Shown piece after piece: positions 41,146 through 49,300 of a DNA stretch of 64,000 bases (positions are counted from its first letter, which is position 1; every line of letters starts with the position of its first letter). The notes below the pieces were generated by a model. That model saw only the letters and a program-made list of their open reading frames with translations, made no database searches and was not told the origin of the DNA. The DNA lies in assembly GCA_051657165.1 (NCBI GenBank), contig JBOFKD010000315.1:1-64000 (forward strand). The letters are read 5' to 3'. This DNA is from UBA7332 sp051657165 (GTDB lineage Bacteria > Bacteroidota > Bacteroidia > Bacteroidales > UBA7332). The position numbers and the translations under genes were made by a program.

Positions 41146-42840
41146 ATGTATTCGGATAAGAAAAATATACGGGAGTTAGTTACGCTGCTTCCGGAACATG
41201 GAATAGATCATATTGTATTATCGCCCGGATCCCGTAATGCGCCGTTGCTGCATACTTTCTCGCAGCATCCGGGTTTTACATGCTATACGGTGGTGGACGA
41301 AAGAAGTGCTGCGTTCTTTGCATTGGGACTGGCACAAAATCTGCAACGTCCTGTAGCGCTGTGTTGTACTTCCGGTAGTGCTTTACTTAATTATGCTCCA
41401 GCTATATCCGAAGCATACTATCAGAAAATACCGCTATTGGTTATATCGGCAGACCGTCCGGTGCAATGGCTCGGACAACATGACGGTCAGATGATTCCTC
41501 AGCAAAATGCTCTGGCTGGAATTACAAACGGATCTGTTCAGTTGCCGGAGATTCGTATACAGGAAGATGCCTGGTATTGCAATCGCCTGATTAATGAAGC
41601 AATCCTTGCTTTGGATAAAAACGGCAAAGGTCCTTCCCATATTAATATACCGATATCAGAACCGCTCTATAAATTTACGGATGAACCCTTACCTGTGCCT
41701 CGTGTTATACATAGACATAAACCTTCGGTTGTGGCTGATGTAGAATCAGGATTGCAGCAATTAAGATCTGTTTCTAAATGCTGGATACTGGTAGGACAGA
41801 TGCCTCCGGATAACCATTTAAGTAATCTGTTATCACAGGTTGCACGTAAATACGATGCATTGATCGTTTGCGAACATCCTGGAAATATCCATTCGGTAGA
41901 GGCTATCCGCAATATGGATGCCCTTCTGTATACGCTGACGGACGAAGAGCAAAAGGAGCTGGCTCCTGATTTATTGATAACACTGGGAGGACATCTGGTC
42001 TCTAAACGTATCAAACAATATTTACGGAATCAATCTATCACTGCGCACTGGCGCATTGATGAGTCGGAGGATGTTGTAGATCCTTTCGAATGTCTGACAG
42101 ATTTAATATCTGTTGATCCGGTTGTTTACTTTCAGGCATTGTGTGCTGAATGTGATGAAACTCCTGAAACCGGAAATTATGCGGGTTACTGGAAATCCCG
42201 TGCTGCGGAGATTGCTGTTCGTGGAGAATCCTGGGCTCGTAAGGCTGATTATGCTGACCTGACAGTTGTGGGTGAATTCTTGAACCGTTTGCCCGAAGGA
42301 GTGGCATTACATCTGGGGAATAGCTCTTCTATACGTAATGCTCAACTATTTCCATTACCTCCTGAGACAAATGTATATAGTAACAGGGGTGTTAGCGGAA
42401 TAGACGGAGTTATTTCAACGGCAGTTGGTTTTGCTGCCTCCAATAATCAGGAAACTTATCTGATAGCCGGAGACTTGAGTTTCTTTTACGATATGAACGC
42501 ATTGTGGAATCGTCATGTGAGTCCGCATTTACATATAATGATGATGAACAACGGAAGTGGAGGTATATTCCATCTTCTTCCCGGGGCAGATCAATCAGCT
42601 GCGCTAAATGATTATATAGCCTGTCATCATCAGACCGAAGCAAAGGCATGGGCAGAAAGCCGTGGCTTTACTTATTTATCTGCCCGGAATAAAACAGAGC
42701 TGGGGGAAGCTCTGGATATTTTTACGAAATCCGGATCAGATAAGCCTTTGTTTCTAGAAGTGTTTACTTCTCATGAAGTAAATCCAATAGTATTTAAAGC
42801 ATATTATCATCAATTAAAATCTACAGAATATGGCAACTAA
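41146..42840 (+). CDS. menD: 2-succinyl-5-enolpyruvyl-6-hydroxy-3-cyclohexene-1-carboxylate synthase
   Basis: A thiamine-diphosphate enzyme of 564 residues that joins isochorismate and 2-oxoglutarate. The N-terminal PYR domain has LVTLLPEHGIDHIVLSPGSRNAPL (about 10-33) and the conserved Glu in VVDERSAAFFALGLA (about 52-66). The C-terminal PP domain has LHLGNSSSIRNAQLF, SNRGVSGIDGVISTAVG, the GDLSFFYDMNAL metal/ThDP motif (about 441-452) and MMNNGSGGIFHLLP. ATG 41146 is preferred over TTG 41140. The menB start overlaps its 3' end by 11 bases. Confidence 0.95.
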   Translation: MYSDKKNIRELVTLLPEHGIDHIVLSPGSRNAPLLHTFSQHPGFTCYTVVDERSAAFFALGLAQNLQRPVALCCTSGSALLNYAPAISEAYYQKIPLLVISADRPVQWLGQHDGQMIPQQNALAGITNGSVQLPEIRIQEDAWYCNRLINEAILALDKNGKGPSHINIPISEPLYKFTDEPLPVPRVIHRHKPSVVADVESGLQQLRSVSKCWILVGQMPPDNHLSNLLSQVARKYDALIVCEHPGNIHSVEAIRNMDALLYTLTDEEQKELAPDLLITLGGHLVSKRIKQYLRNQSITAHWRIDESEDVVDPFECLTDLISVDPVVYFQALCAECDETPETGNYAGYWKSRAAEIAVRGESWARKADYADLTVVGEFLNRLPEGVALHLGNSSSIRNAQLFPLPPETNVYSNRGVSGIDGVISTAVGFAASNNQETYLIAGDLSFFYDMNALWNRHVSPHLHIMMMNNGSGGIFHLLPGADQSAALNDYIACHHQTEAKAWAESRGFTYLSARNKTELGEALDIFTKSGSDKPLFLEVFTSHEVNPIVFKAYYHQLKSTEYGN

Positions 42841-43654
42841 GAGAGAGTGGCAAACGATTAAAGAGTATGAAGAAATTCTTTTCGAATATTTTGAAGGGAT
42901 TGCCAAAATTACTATAAACAGACCACGTTACCGTAATGCGTTTACTCCGACAACATCAATGGAGATCAGCGATGCTTTGCGTATTTGTCGTGAAGATCAG
43001 GATATCTGGGTGATTGTGCTTACCGGAGCAGGCGATAAAGCTTTTTGTTCGGGTGGAGATCAGAATGTAAAAGGGGTTGGTGGTTATGTAGGTAAAGACG
43101 GTGTTCCGCGTTTGAATATTCTGGATGTTCAGAAACAAATCCGTTCTATGCCGAAACCCGTGATTGCGATGGTTAACGGTTTCGCAATCGGAGGCGGACA
43201 TGTACTTCATGTGATGTGTGACCTTTCTATTGCATCAGAGAATGCAATTTTTGGTCAGACCGGTCCTAAAGTAGGTAGTTTTGATGCCGGATTCGGATCG
43301 TCTTACCTGGCCAGAATCGTGGGTCAGAAAAAAGCTCGCGAAATATGGTTCCTTTGTCGTCAGTATTCGGCTCAGGAAGCATTGGATATGGGATTAGTAA
43401 ATAAAGTGGTGCCTTTCGATCAACTCGAAGATGAAGTGGTTGAATGGGCACAGACGATGATGCAACACAGCCCGATGGCTTTGCGTATGCTTAAATTAGG
43501 AATGAATGCCGAGCTGGATGGTCAGGCAGGTCTTCAGGAGTTTGCCGGAAATGCAACATTGCTTTATTATCTGACTGAAGAAGCACAGGAAGGAAAGCAT
43601 GCATTTCTTGAAAAACGTAAACCTGACTTTAAGAAATATCCGAAATTTCCTTGA
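42830..43654 (+). CDS. menB: 1,4-dihydroxy-2-naphthoyl-CoA synthase
   Basis: A 274-residue crotonase-fold enzyme that closes the naphthoate ring. The oxyanion-hole segments are FCSGGDQNVKG (about 73-83) and VNGFAIGGGHVLHVMCDLSIAS (about 119-140), followed by the MenB-specific FGQTGPKVGSFDAGFGSSYLARIVGQKKAREIW (about 145-177). The Asp in GSFDAGFG and the C-terminal ERRKP-like tail (EKRKPDFKKYPKFP) are typical. Both the length and the GSFDAG motif exclude ordinary enoyl-CoA hydratases. Confidence 0.97.
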   Translation: MATKREWQTIKEYEEILFEYFEGIAKITINRPRYRNAFTPTTSMEISDALRICREDQDIWVIVLTGAGDKAFCSGGDQNVKGVGGYVGKDGVPRLNILDVQKQIRSMPKPVIAMVNGFAIGGGHVLHVMCDLSIASENAIFGQTGPKVGSFDAGFGSSYLARIVGQKKAREIWFLCRQYSAQEALDMGLVNKVVPFDQLEDEVVEWAQTMMQHSPMALRMLKLGMNAELDGQAGLQEFAGNATLLYYLTEEAQEGKHAFLEKRKPDFKKYPKFP

Positions 43655-43678
43655 TTAAAAATATAAAACAAAGAGGGT

Positions 43679-44737
43679 ATGAAGTTCAAAATAGAGATTC
43701 ATCCTTACTTACTGCATTTTAAGAACCCCGCGGGAACTTCCCGTGGGGTTTACCATTCCCGGGAGGTCTGGTATGTGGTTGTTCGGTCGTTAGAAGATTC
43801 TGCCGTTTACGGAATAGGCGAGTGTGCGCCATTACTGGATCTGAGTTGTGATAACTTGCCGGATTACGAAGAGGTCTTGCGTGGATTTGCCTCCCGCATA
43901 GAAGCTCAGGGATATCTGGATACAGAGCTGTTACGCAACTATCCGTCGATGCTTTTCGGCTTCGAGACTGCTTTCAGACAATACGAACAGAAAGGCTCTG
44001 TCCGTTTGTGGGATAATTCATTCTCAAACGGAGAAAGGGGAATTACCATTAACGGATTGATCTGGATGGGATCCCGGCAGGAGATGTATGATCAGATTGT
44101 GGCAAAACTGGAACAGGGCTTTCATTGTATAAAACTAAAGATTGGAGCTATCAATTTTGAGGAAGAGATTTCTCTGTTAAAATTCATCCGTGAGCAATTC
44201 AGTATTCGTGATATTGAGCTGCGTGTGGATGCAAACGGAGCATTTGATGTATCCGAGGCTAAAGAGAAGTTGAAGCAGCTTTCGGAATTTGAGATTCATT
44301 CGATTGAACAGCCAATTCGTGCAGGACAATGGAAAGCAATGGCCGAGTTATGCAGAGATACACCTGTGGCGATAGCATTAGATGAAGAGCTTATTGGAGT
44401 GAATGAGCGTGATATGAAACAGAAGTTACTTTGTGCGATTGCTCCTCAGTATATAATACTGAAACCTTCATTGCATGGAGGTTTATCCGGTTGCTCGGAA
44501 TGGACAGAAATAGCAGAGTCTTTCTCAGTTCCATGGTGGATAACTTCTGCTCTGGAATCTAATATCGGACTAAATGCGATTGCTCAATGGACTGCAAATC
44601 ATGAATTGCATTTGCCACAAGGATTGGGTACAGGGATGCTTTATACAAATAATATTGATTTTCCGTTATCCATAAAAGGTGATCAGCTCTGGTTCTCGCC
44701 GGACGATTACCGGAAACCTGAATTTATGAAGTTATGA
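43679..44737 (+). CDS. menC: o-succinylbenzoate synthase
   Basis: A 352-residue enolase-superfamily dehydratase. The catalytic lysine motif CIKLKIGA (about 148-155), the metal ligands in LRVDANGAF (Asp at about 183) and IEQPI (Glu at about 208) and ALDEE (Asp at about 233), and the second lysine in IILKPSLHGG (about 261) are in the right order. The ends are intact. Its stop overlaps the menE start by 4 bases (ATGA). Members of this superfamily diverge quickly, but the flanking menB and menE fix the assignment. Confidence 0.92.
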   Translation: MKFKIEIHPYLLHFKNPAGTSRGVYHSREVWYVVVRSLEDSAVYGIGECAPLLDLSCDNLPDYEEVLRGFASRIEAQGYLDTELLRNYPSMLFGFETAFRQYEQKGSVRLWDNSFSNGERGITINGLIWMGSRQEMYDQIVAKLEQGFHCIKLKIGAINFEEEISLLKFIREQFSIRDIELRVDANGAFDVSEAKEKLKQLSEFEIHSIEQPIRAGQWKAMAELCRDTPVAIALDEELIGVNERDMKQKLLCAIAPQYIILKPSLHGGLSGCSEWTEIAESFSVPWWITSALESNIGLNAIAQWTANHELHLPQGLGTGMLYTNNIDFPLSIKGDQLWFSPDDYRKPEFMKL

Positions 44738-45825
44738 TTGATTATGTGACAGATCGTTCAAAGCAAACATTAAATCTGAACGGAACTGTTCTGACGGCTA
44801 AGATGTTTCGTCAGGAAAAGCTGATTTTGCCTTCCGAAGGAATACTGCGGGATATTTATTTGTTTCTGAAAGATTGGTTTAATGACTCTTCTTTCATCAC
44901 AGTTCATACTTCCGGATCTACGGGCAAGCCTAAACCGATGGAGGTAGAGAAGGACCGGATGCAGGCAAGTGCAGCATTTACCTGTAAATATCTGGGGCTA
45001 ACTGCCGGCTCATGTGCATTGCTTTGTCTTCCTGTTAATTATATTGCGGGGAAAATGATGCTGGTTCGTGCTTTGGTAAGTGGTTTACGTATTGAGGCAA
45101 TTGAAGTAAACGGACATCCGTTTGCCACGGCAGATCAACATTACGATTTTGTGGCTCTTATTCCTCTTCAGGCGGTGAATAGTCTGAGTAATCAGCAGGA
45201 AAAAAAGCGGCTGGAAGCAGTAAAGAATGTGATTATTGGCGGAGCGGCTATTGATCCGGAGCTGGAAAAGCAACTCAGTGCTTTGTCCAATGCTGTATAT
45301 TCAACTTACGGAATGACAGAAACTCTTTCACACATAGCAATGCGCCGTGTGTCCGGGACAGAACGTTCTTTGTATTATGAGCCTCTTGATGAGGTGAATC
45401 TTTCATTGAGCGATAAAGGAACTCTTGAAATATATGCACCACGCGTTTGTGTCGAAAGGCTAGAGACCAATGATTGTGTAGAGTTTAATGATCAGGGTGC
45501 TTTCCGTATTATCGGACGGGTTGATAATGTAATCAACAGCGGAGGAGTTAAACTTCAGATTGAAGAGATTGAATCTAAGATAGCTTCTGGATTTACATCG
45601 CACTTTGCGATAACCTCTGTGCAGGATATGAAACTGGGAGAAAAAGTTGTGTTACTTTATGAAGGAAACCGGAATAAAGAAGATATAGTTGTTTTTCTTC
45701 AATCAGTTTTATCAGGATATGAGCAGCCAAAACAGATCTTCTGCGTTTCGTCAATCCCTCTGACAGAGAGTGGGAAGGTAAAACGAAAAGAATGTGCGGC
45801 TTTAGCTCAGAGTCTGTCTGAATAA
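44734..45825 (+). CDS. menE: o-succinylbenzoate-CoA ligase (acyl-AMP synthetase)
   Basis: A 363-residue adenylate-forming enzyme that activates o-succinylbenzoate. Motifs include the P-loop-like VHTSGSTGKPKPMEV (about 53-67), IIGGAAIDPELE (about 168-179), YSTYGMTETLSHIAMR (about 188-203), and the hinge IIGRVDNVINSGGVKLQIEEIE (about 266-287) followed by the late lysine in SGKVKRKE. At 363 residues it is shorter than the usual 450-500 but similar to other Bacteroidota MenE proteins, lacking part of the N-terminal subdomain. A terminator follows. Confidence 0.9.
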   Translation: MIDYVTDRSKQTLNLNGTVLTAKMFRQEKLILPSEGILRDIYLFLKDWFNDSSFITVHTSGSTGKPKPMEVEKDRMQASAAFTCKYLGLTAGSCALLCLPVNYIAGKMMLVRALVSGLRIEAIEVNGHPFATADQHYDFVALIPLQAVNSLSNQQEKKRLEAVKNVIIGGAAIDPELEKQLSALSNAVYSTYGMTETLSHIAMRRVSGTERSLYYEPLDEVNLSLSDKGTLEIYAPRVCVERLETNDCVEFNDQGAFRIIGRVDNVINSGGVKLQIEEIESKIASGFTSHFAITSVQDMKLGEKVVLLYEGNRNKEDIVVFLQSVLSGYEQPKQIFCVSSIPLTESGKVKRKECAALAQSLSE

Positions 45826-45827
45826 AT

Positions 45828-45867
45828 AAAAAGGAGTTACTGATGTCCTTTTCAGTAGCTCCTTTTT
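45828..45867. terminator. bidirectional terminator between menE and the DsrE gene
   Basis: AGGAGTTACTGA (45832-45843) pairs with TCAGTAGCTCCT (45852-45863) with one G-T pair and an 8-base loop. T5 follows on the plus strand and A-rich sequence precedes it, so it serves both convergent units. Confidence 0.85.
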
Positions 45868-45879
45868 ATATTCAACAGA

Positions 45880-46230
45880 TTAAACCCGCAGGTATTTATA
45901 CCCATCATCCTGAAGTTTCAGGATTTCAACGATAGCTCCGCTCTCTGCTACTTTTACGTAAGGAAGCATGCGTTCGCGGGCAATTCCATATTTTTTCAGT
46001 GTATTTGCGCAAATATAGAAATGCACATTCTTTTCACTCAATTTTTCCATTTGCTCGCGCAAACATTGTAATTCAGTGTTGTTCAGATAGCTTAAAACGG
46101 CTGTGTCATGAGCTATGATATTAATATTCTCACTTACATTCGGGAATTTTTTCAAATTCGCTACCATTTCTAAAAGATGATGCCATTTGTTGTTATCATC
46201 AATCTCAATTACTACATTATAATCATTCAT
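45880..46230 (-). CDS. DsrE/DsrF-like small protein
   Basis: A 116-residue single-domain protein with a DsrE-like alpha/beta fold: VVIEIDDNNKWHHLLEMVANL, then INIIAHDTAVLSYL, VHFYICANTLKKYGI (one cysteine) and a terminal strand. DsrE-family proteins take part in sulfur relay or sulfur oxidation, but many homologues have unknown roles. Only a single cysteine, in the position often conserved in the family, is seen here. It starts 4 bases after the DMT transporter stop and is the last gene of the minus-strand hemerythrin unit. Confidence 0.75.
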   Translation of the reverse strand: MNDYNVVIEIDDNNKWHHLLEMVANLKKFPNVSENINIIAHDTAVLSYLNNTELQCLREQMEKLSEKNVHFYICANTLKKYGIARERMLPYVKVAESGAIVEILKLQDDGYKYLRV

Positions 46231-46234
46231 AGTC

Positions 46235-47197
46235 TTAAGGATTAGGTTTATTACTATTTTGTTTATTGAGTTTATTCTTTGAAAACATCTGATTAAACGT
46301 TTCGCGGTTGATCAGATAGAAACCGATAAGGATCAGTAATAATCCGATCGGGTCATGCCACGAAAACTTGTCTGTTCCGATCCACATGGCAACAGCAGTA
46401 CCAAATACCGGAAGCAGGTAAATATAGAGACTATCTTTAAATGCTGAAATATAATGTAATGCTCCCAGCGCAAGTATATAAGCTCCCATGGTTGAGAAAA
46501 TCAGCGTAAAGGCTATTTTACCCCAAACGATCCATTCGAAAGAATGATGGAATACAGGAGCTTCAATCAGTTCCTTGATACCAAATGGAAATGTAAATAC
46601 AAAGGCACTGAGTGACATCCATTTCATCACCAGAAAAGGATTGAATCTCTGAGTATACGGTTTTATTAAAACAAGGAAGAAGGCATAAGCCACAGAGGAA
46701 AACAATACCTGAACATCTCCCCAAAAAGAATCGGTAACGCCTCCATGCGGAACTATTGAGACATATACCGCACCGAGTAATCCGATGATAATACCTGTGA
46801 ATTTGGTGAAATTGAAAACCTTGTGAAGGAAAATAACGGAAAGAACAAAGACAATTGTAGGCTGGAATGTACGGATGATAAAAGCATCAACAGGTCCGGT
46901 CTGAGCAACTCCGTTTATATAAAGCAACATATTTGCACCCATGCCCAATACTCCGCCAAGCATCATCATGACTTTGTCTTTTCCTGAAGGTTTCTGTTCG
47001 CGTGCCGATTTTATGAAAAGACAAATAACCCAATACCCGATAGCGCAGGAAGACGTACGTAATAACACCAGTGCAAACGGATTAATCCAGTCTGGCATCA
47101 GTGTCTTCATAAAATTTGTATTGAAGCTATATATAACGATGGTCGCAAGCGCCATCAGGTGTCCGAGATATGCTTTTGAATTCTGGTCGGTTCCCAT
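46235..47197 (-). CDS. DMT superfamily (EamA) transporter
   Basis: A 320-residue membrane protein with ten hydrophobic helices in two EamA repeats (about 12-150 and 165-300). Features are FNTNFMKTLMPDWINPFALVLLRT in helix 1-2, GVAQTGPVDAFIIRTFQPTIVFVLS in the first repeat and GALHYISAFKDSLYIYLLPVFGTAVA in the second. EamA proteins export amino acids, metabolites or drugs. The substrate is not predictable. It is probably co-transcribed with the LuxR-type regulator 47 bases upstream and the DsrE protein 4 bases downstream. Confidence 0.85.
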   Translation of the reverse strand: MGTDQNSKAYLGHLMALATIVIYSFNTNFMKTLMPDWINPFALVLLRTSSCAIGYWVICLFIKSAREQKPSGKDKVMMMLGGVLGMGANMLLYINGVAQTGPVDAFIIRTFQPTIVFVLSVIFLHKVFNFTKFTGIIIGLLGAVYVSIVPHGGVTDSFWGDVQVLFSSVAYAFFLVLIKPYTQRFNPFLVMKWMSLSAFVFTFPFGIKELIEAPVFHHSFEWIVWGKIAFTLIFSTMGAYILALGALHYISAFKDSLYIYLLPVFGTAVAMWIGTDKFSWHDPIGLLLILIGFYLINRETFNQMFSKNKLNKQNSNKPNP

Positions 47198-47244
47198 ATT
47201 ATCTGTATCTTTCCTATAAGAACAAACCGCATCTCATTTTGTTT

Positions 47245-47850
47245 TTAGCTAATCTTTACTTCGTCCAGTGATACCAGTTTGTTAACGATAGCATAAATCG
47301 TTAGGGCTGCCGGGCTATGAATCTGAAGTTTACGGGTTATATTCTTACGATGGGTGATTACAGTATGCGTAGAAATGGAGAGCTCTTCTGCAATCTCTTT
47401 GTTTGATAGCCCTTTAACAATACATACTACGATTTCCTTCTCTCTTCCGCTCAGTTGGAGAGCTTCTTCGGGTTCTGGTGTAGCGGATGATATACGGAGA
47501 AGTTTTTCTAACTTATCTTTAATCTTATCACCCTCATCGTAAATTGTGATCGTTTCGTGATAATGCTTCAGCGTTTCGGGCGATATTACATTGTATAGCA
47601 GTGCAACCAGTTTGGTTTTACCTGATTGCTCTCTTAGTTTTGCTATTTCAAATTCTCCGATATTGGCCGGGCTTACAATAAGTATATCCGGTGTGTATAT
47701 ACGCAATGAATCGTAGAGAGTATCCAGATTGGATATCTCTATCAGCTGGGCTTTTGCTGAAATATATCTGCGGATAGACTGAATAACACCCAATCGTATG
47801 ATCAGAGAATGTTCAGCAATCGCTATTTTCGGATGTTTACTTACTTCCAT
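47245..47850 (-). CDS. LuxR/NarL-type regulator with a degenerate receiver
   Basis: A 201-residue protein. The C-terminal helix-turn-helix (about 132-185: LSGREKEIVVCIVKGLSNKEIAEEL, then ISTHTVITHRKNITRKL) is a canonical GerE/NarL domain. The first 120 residues align with a receiver, but the phosphoacceptor position holds Ser60 (PDILIVSPAN in place of LLD) and the N-terminal acidic pair is reduced to one Glu. Phosphorelay control is therefore unlikely, and ligand or protein contact is more probable. The gene overlaps the hemerythrin gene by 14 bases, so the two proteins are made together. Confidence 0.85.
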   Translation of the reverse strand: MEVSKHPKIAIAEHSLIIRLGVIQSIRRYISAKAQLIEISNLDTLYDSLRIYTPDILIVSPANIGEFEIAKLREQSGKTKLVALLYNVISPETLKHYHETITIYDEGDKIKDKLEKLLRISSATPEPEEALQLSGREKEIVVCIVKGLSNKEIAEELSISTHTVITHRKNITRKLQIHSPAALTIYAIVNKLVSLDEVKIS

Positions 47851-48547
47851 ATTCAGTTAACTCTTTTTCTAATTTTGCAATGGCCGGAATAAACAGGAAA
47901 TCTTCAATGCGGGTATGCATTTCCAGCTCCTTCTCGCAATTAAAGATGTCTATCAATACATCGGATAACCTGTTGTTTTCCCCTTTAGCTACGGGAATGT
48001 ATTTGATTAGCATATTTTTTAAATCAGCCAGTTTTGAGTCTATTTCATTATGTCTGTCTTTAAAAGTGCCGATGCTGTAGTTATTTGTTATATCTCCTGC
48101 CAGTAACTCATCAACATAACCGAATACCACTTTTTCTTCGTAGTTCATATGTTTCATGACTTCCAGCACATATTTGTCAAAGAAGTTCAGTACAAGCTGA
48201 AGAATAGCCGGTTCATCTTTCGATATTATCTCATTCAGTTTATTCCGTATGATGGGGAATTTATACTCGTGAAAGTAACTGTGTGCATTTGTCAGAAAGA
48301 GAATGAGATTACGAAGTGATAATTTCGATATACTATCAGTACTGTCTATATTTTCATCCACCAGAAAATTGGCTACAGAAAGAAACGTGTCACAATCAAT
48401 CTGATTAGACTCGCAAACCTCTTTCACGCTTTTGTCTCCAAATCCAAGTGGGATATTAAAGCGGCTTAATACAGGGATAAGCTCGGAATGACTACAGATT
48501 AAATCACCCATACGATCATTCCTTTTAAATTGTTTTTGTCGGTTCAT
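47837..48547 (-). CDS. hemerythrin-like di-iron protein (RIC/YtfE-related)
   Basis: A 236-residue four-helix-bundle protein. A short ScdA_N-like domain (about 14-65: DLICSHSELIPVLSRF, then IPLGFGDKSVKEVC) is followed by a hemerythrin domain with the ligand series His89/His93, His133, Glu137, His166, His211 and Glu215, matching the YtfE/RIC spacing. The CCGG motif of true RIC proteins is missing (LGFGD instead), so Fe-S repair by the usual thiol chemistry is doubtful. O2 or NO sensing for the coupled LuxR-type regulator is an attractive inference. An internal ATG at 48511 is an alternative start. Confidence 0.85.
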   Translation of the reverse strand: MNRQKQFKRNDRMGDLICSHSELIPVLSRFNIPLGFGDKSVKEVCESNQIDCDTFLSVANFLVDENIDSTDSISKLSLRNLILFLTNAHSYFHEYKFPIIRNKLNEIISKDEPAILQLVLNFFDKYVLEVMKHMNYEEKVVFGYVDELLAGDITNNYSIGTFKDRHNEIDSKLADLKNMLIKYIPVAKGENNRLSDVLIDIFNCEKELEMHTRIEDFLFIPAIAKLEKELTEYGSK

Positions 48548-48575
48548 ATATTCTGAATATTAGCTTCTAAAGAAA

Positions 48576-48583
48576 CAAATATA
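48576..48583 (-). promoter_or_regulatory. -7 box of the hemerythrin operon
   Basis: On the minus strand this reads TATATTTG, an exact TAnnTTTG, 28 bases before the start at 48547. No -33 TTTG is visible, so the promoter may need activation. Confidence 0.5.
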
Positions 48584-48741
48584 ATTAGAAAAGAGATTAC
48601 ATCTCGATAAAAAAAGAGTATGTGCTGCATGATTTTCATCCAACACATACCCGTAACATATCAGTAGCTTTGAGAATTATGACTTTACACTGCAAAACTA
48701 CTCTCTTTTATATAGATAAGAAATACCATGAATTAGGTATT

Positions 48742-48765
48742 TTAAGTGGGTATATACCTACTTAA
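48742..48765. promoter_or_regulatory. 24-bp near-perfect dyad in the divergent region
   Basis: TTAAGTGGGTAT (48742-48753) and ATACCTACTTAA (48754-48765) are mirror halves with one mismatched pair. The inner GTGGGTA and TACCTAC resemble NarL-type heptamers, in head-to-head order with a 2-base centre. It is a candidate site for the LuxR-type regulator at 47245 or for PadR. Confidence 0.5.
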
Positions 48766-48819
48766 GAGTAGTGTTTGTGTTAAATAATACAAAAATGATG
48801 TATGTTGTAAGTAGTTTGT

Positions 48820-48850
48820 ATTGCATAGTACCTTCTTTCTGCTACATTTG
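48820..48850 (+). promoter_or_regulatory. promoter of padR-pspC
   Basis: ATTG (48820-48823), a 19-bp spacer and TACATTTG (48843-48850) fit the Bacteroides promoter pattern. The start would be about 48857, giving an 88-nt leader. Confidence 0.65.
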
Positions 48851-48872
48851 TACCGTAAACATAAAAAATCTA

Positions 48873-48924
48873 CGGGAAGAAATCAAAGAGAATGGAGATT
48901 TAGCTCTTTGATTTCATACTCCCG
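48873..48924 (+). promoter_or_regulatory. structured leader or operator ahead of padR
   Basis: GAAATCAAAGAG (48879-48890) and CTCTTTGATTTC (48904-48915) form a perfect 12-bp stem with a 13-base loop, and CGGGA/TCCCG extends it outside. It ends 20 bases before the padR ATG. It may be an operator or a translation-controlling leader. Confidence 0.6.
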
Positions 48925-48944
48925 GAGAGTAAATCCGATCAGTA

Positions 48945-49274
48945 ATGAATATTGAGAACGTTAAGTCGCAGATGCGAAAGGGTATGTTGGAATATTGTAT
49001 CCTGCTTATTATAAGCAGAGGTCCGGCTTATGTTTCCGACATTATCCAACAGTTGAAAGATGCTCGGCTTATTGTGGTCGAAGGAACCTTATATCCATTG
49101 CTAACTCGTTTGAAAAATGCAGAGTTACTTTCTTACAATTGGGTAGAATCCAATCAGGGACCTCCGCGTAAATATTACGAATTAACAGACAAGGGTACAG
49201 AAATCCTGAATGAACTTGAAAGTTCATGGAATGAAATTAGTGGTGCTATTGAACACTTGCGCCAGCAGAATTAA
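48945..49274 (+). CDS. PadR-family transcriptional regulator
   Basis: A 109-residue winged-helix protein of the short PadR class: MRKGMLEYCILLIIS (about 8-25), GPAYVSDIIQQLKDARLIVVEGTLYPLLTRLKNAELLSYNW (about 27-66) with the TLYPLL motif, PPRKYYELTDKG for the wing and a short C-terminal helix. PadR proteins usually repress their own operon and respond to membrane stress or small phenolics. It lies 26 bases before the PspC-domain gene, and this pairing is widespread for control of membrane stress proteins. Confidence 0.93.
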   Translation: MNIENVKSQMRKGMLEYCILLIISRGPAYVSDIIQQLKDARLIVVEGTLYPLLTRLKNAELLSYNWVESNQGPPRKYYELTDKGTEILNELESSWNEISGAIEHLRQQN

Positions 49275-49300
49275 TACTAATTGTCTTAAACTAAAACAAG

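Larger units (their letters stand above)
48548..48944. other. 397-base divergent control region
   Basis: It separates the hemerythrin unit (minus) from padR (plus). It holds a minus-strand -7 box (48576-48583), a weak hairpin (48618-48627 with 48641-48650, one mismatch), a 24-bp dyad (48742-48765), the padR promoter and a large leader hairpin. No gene is seen. Confidence 0.7.
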
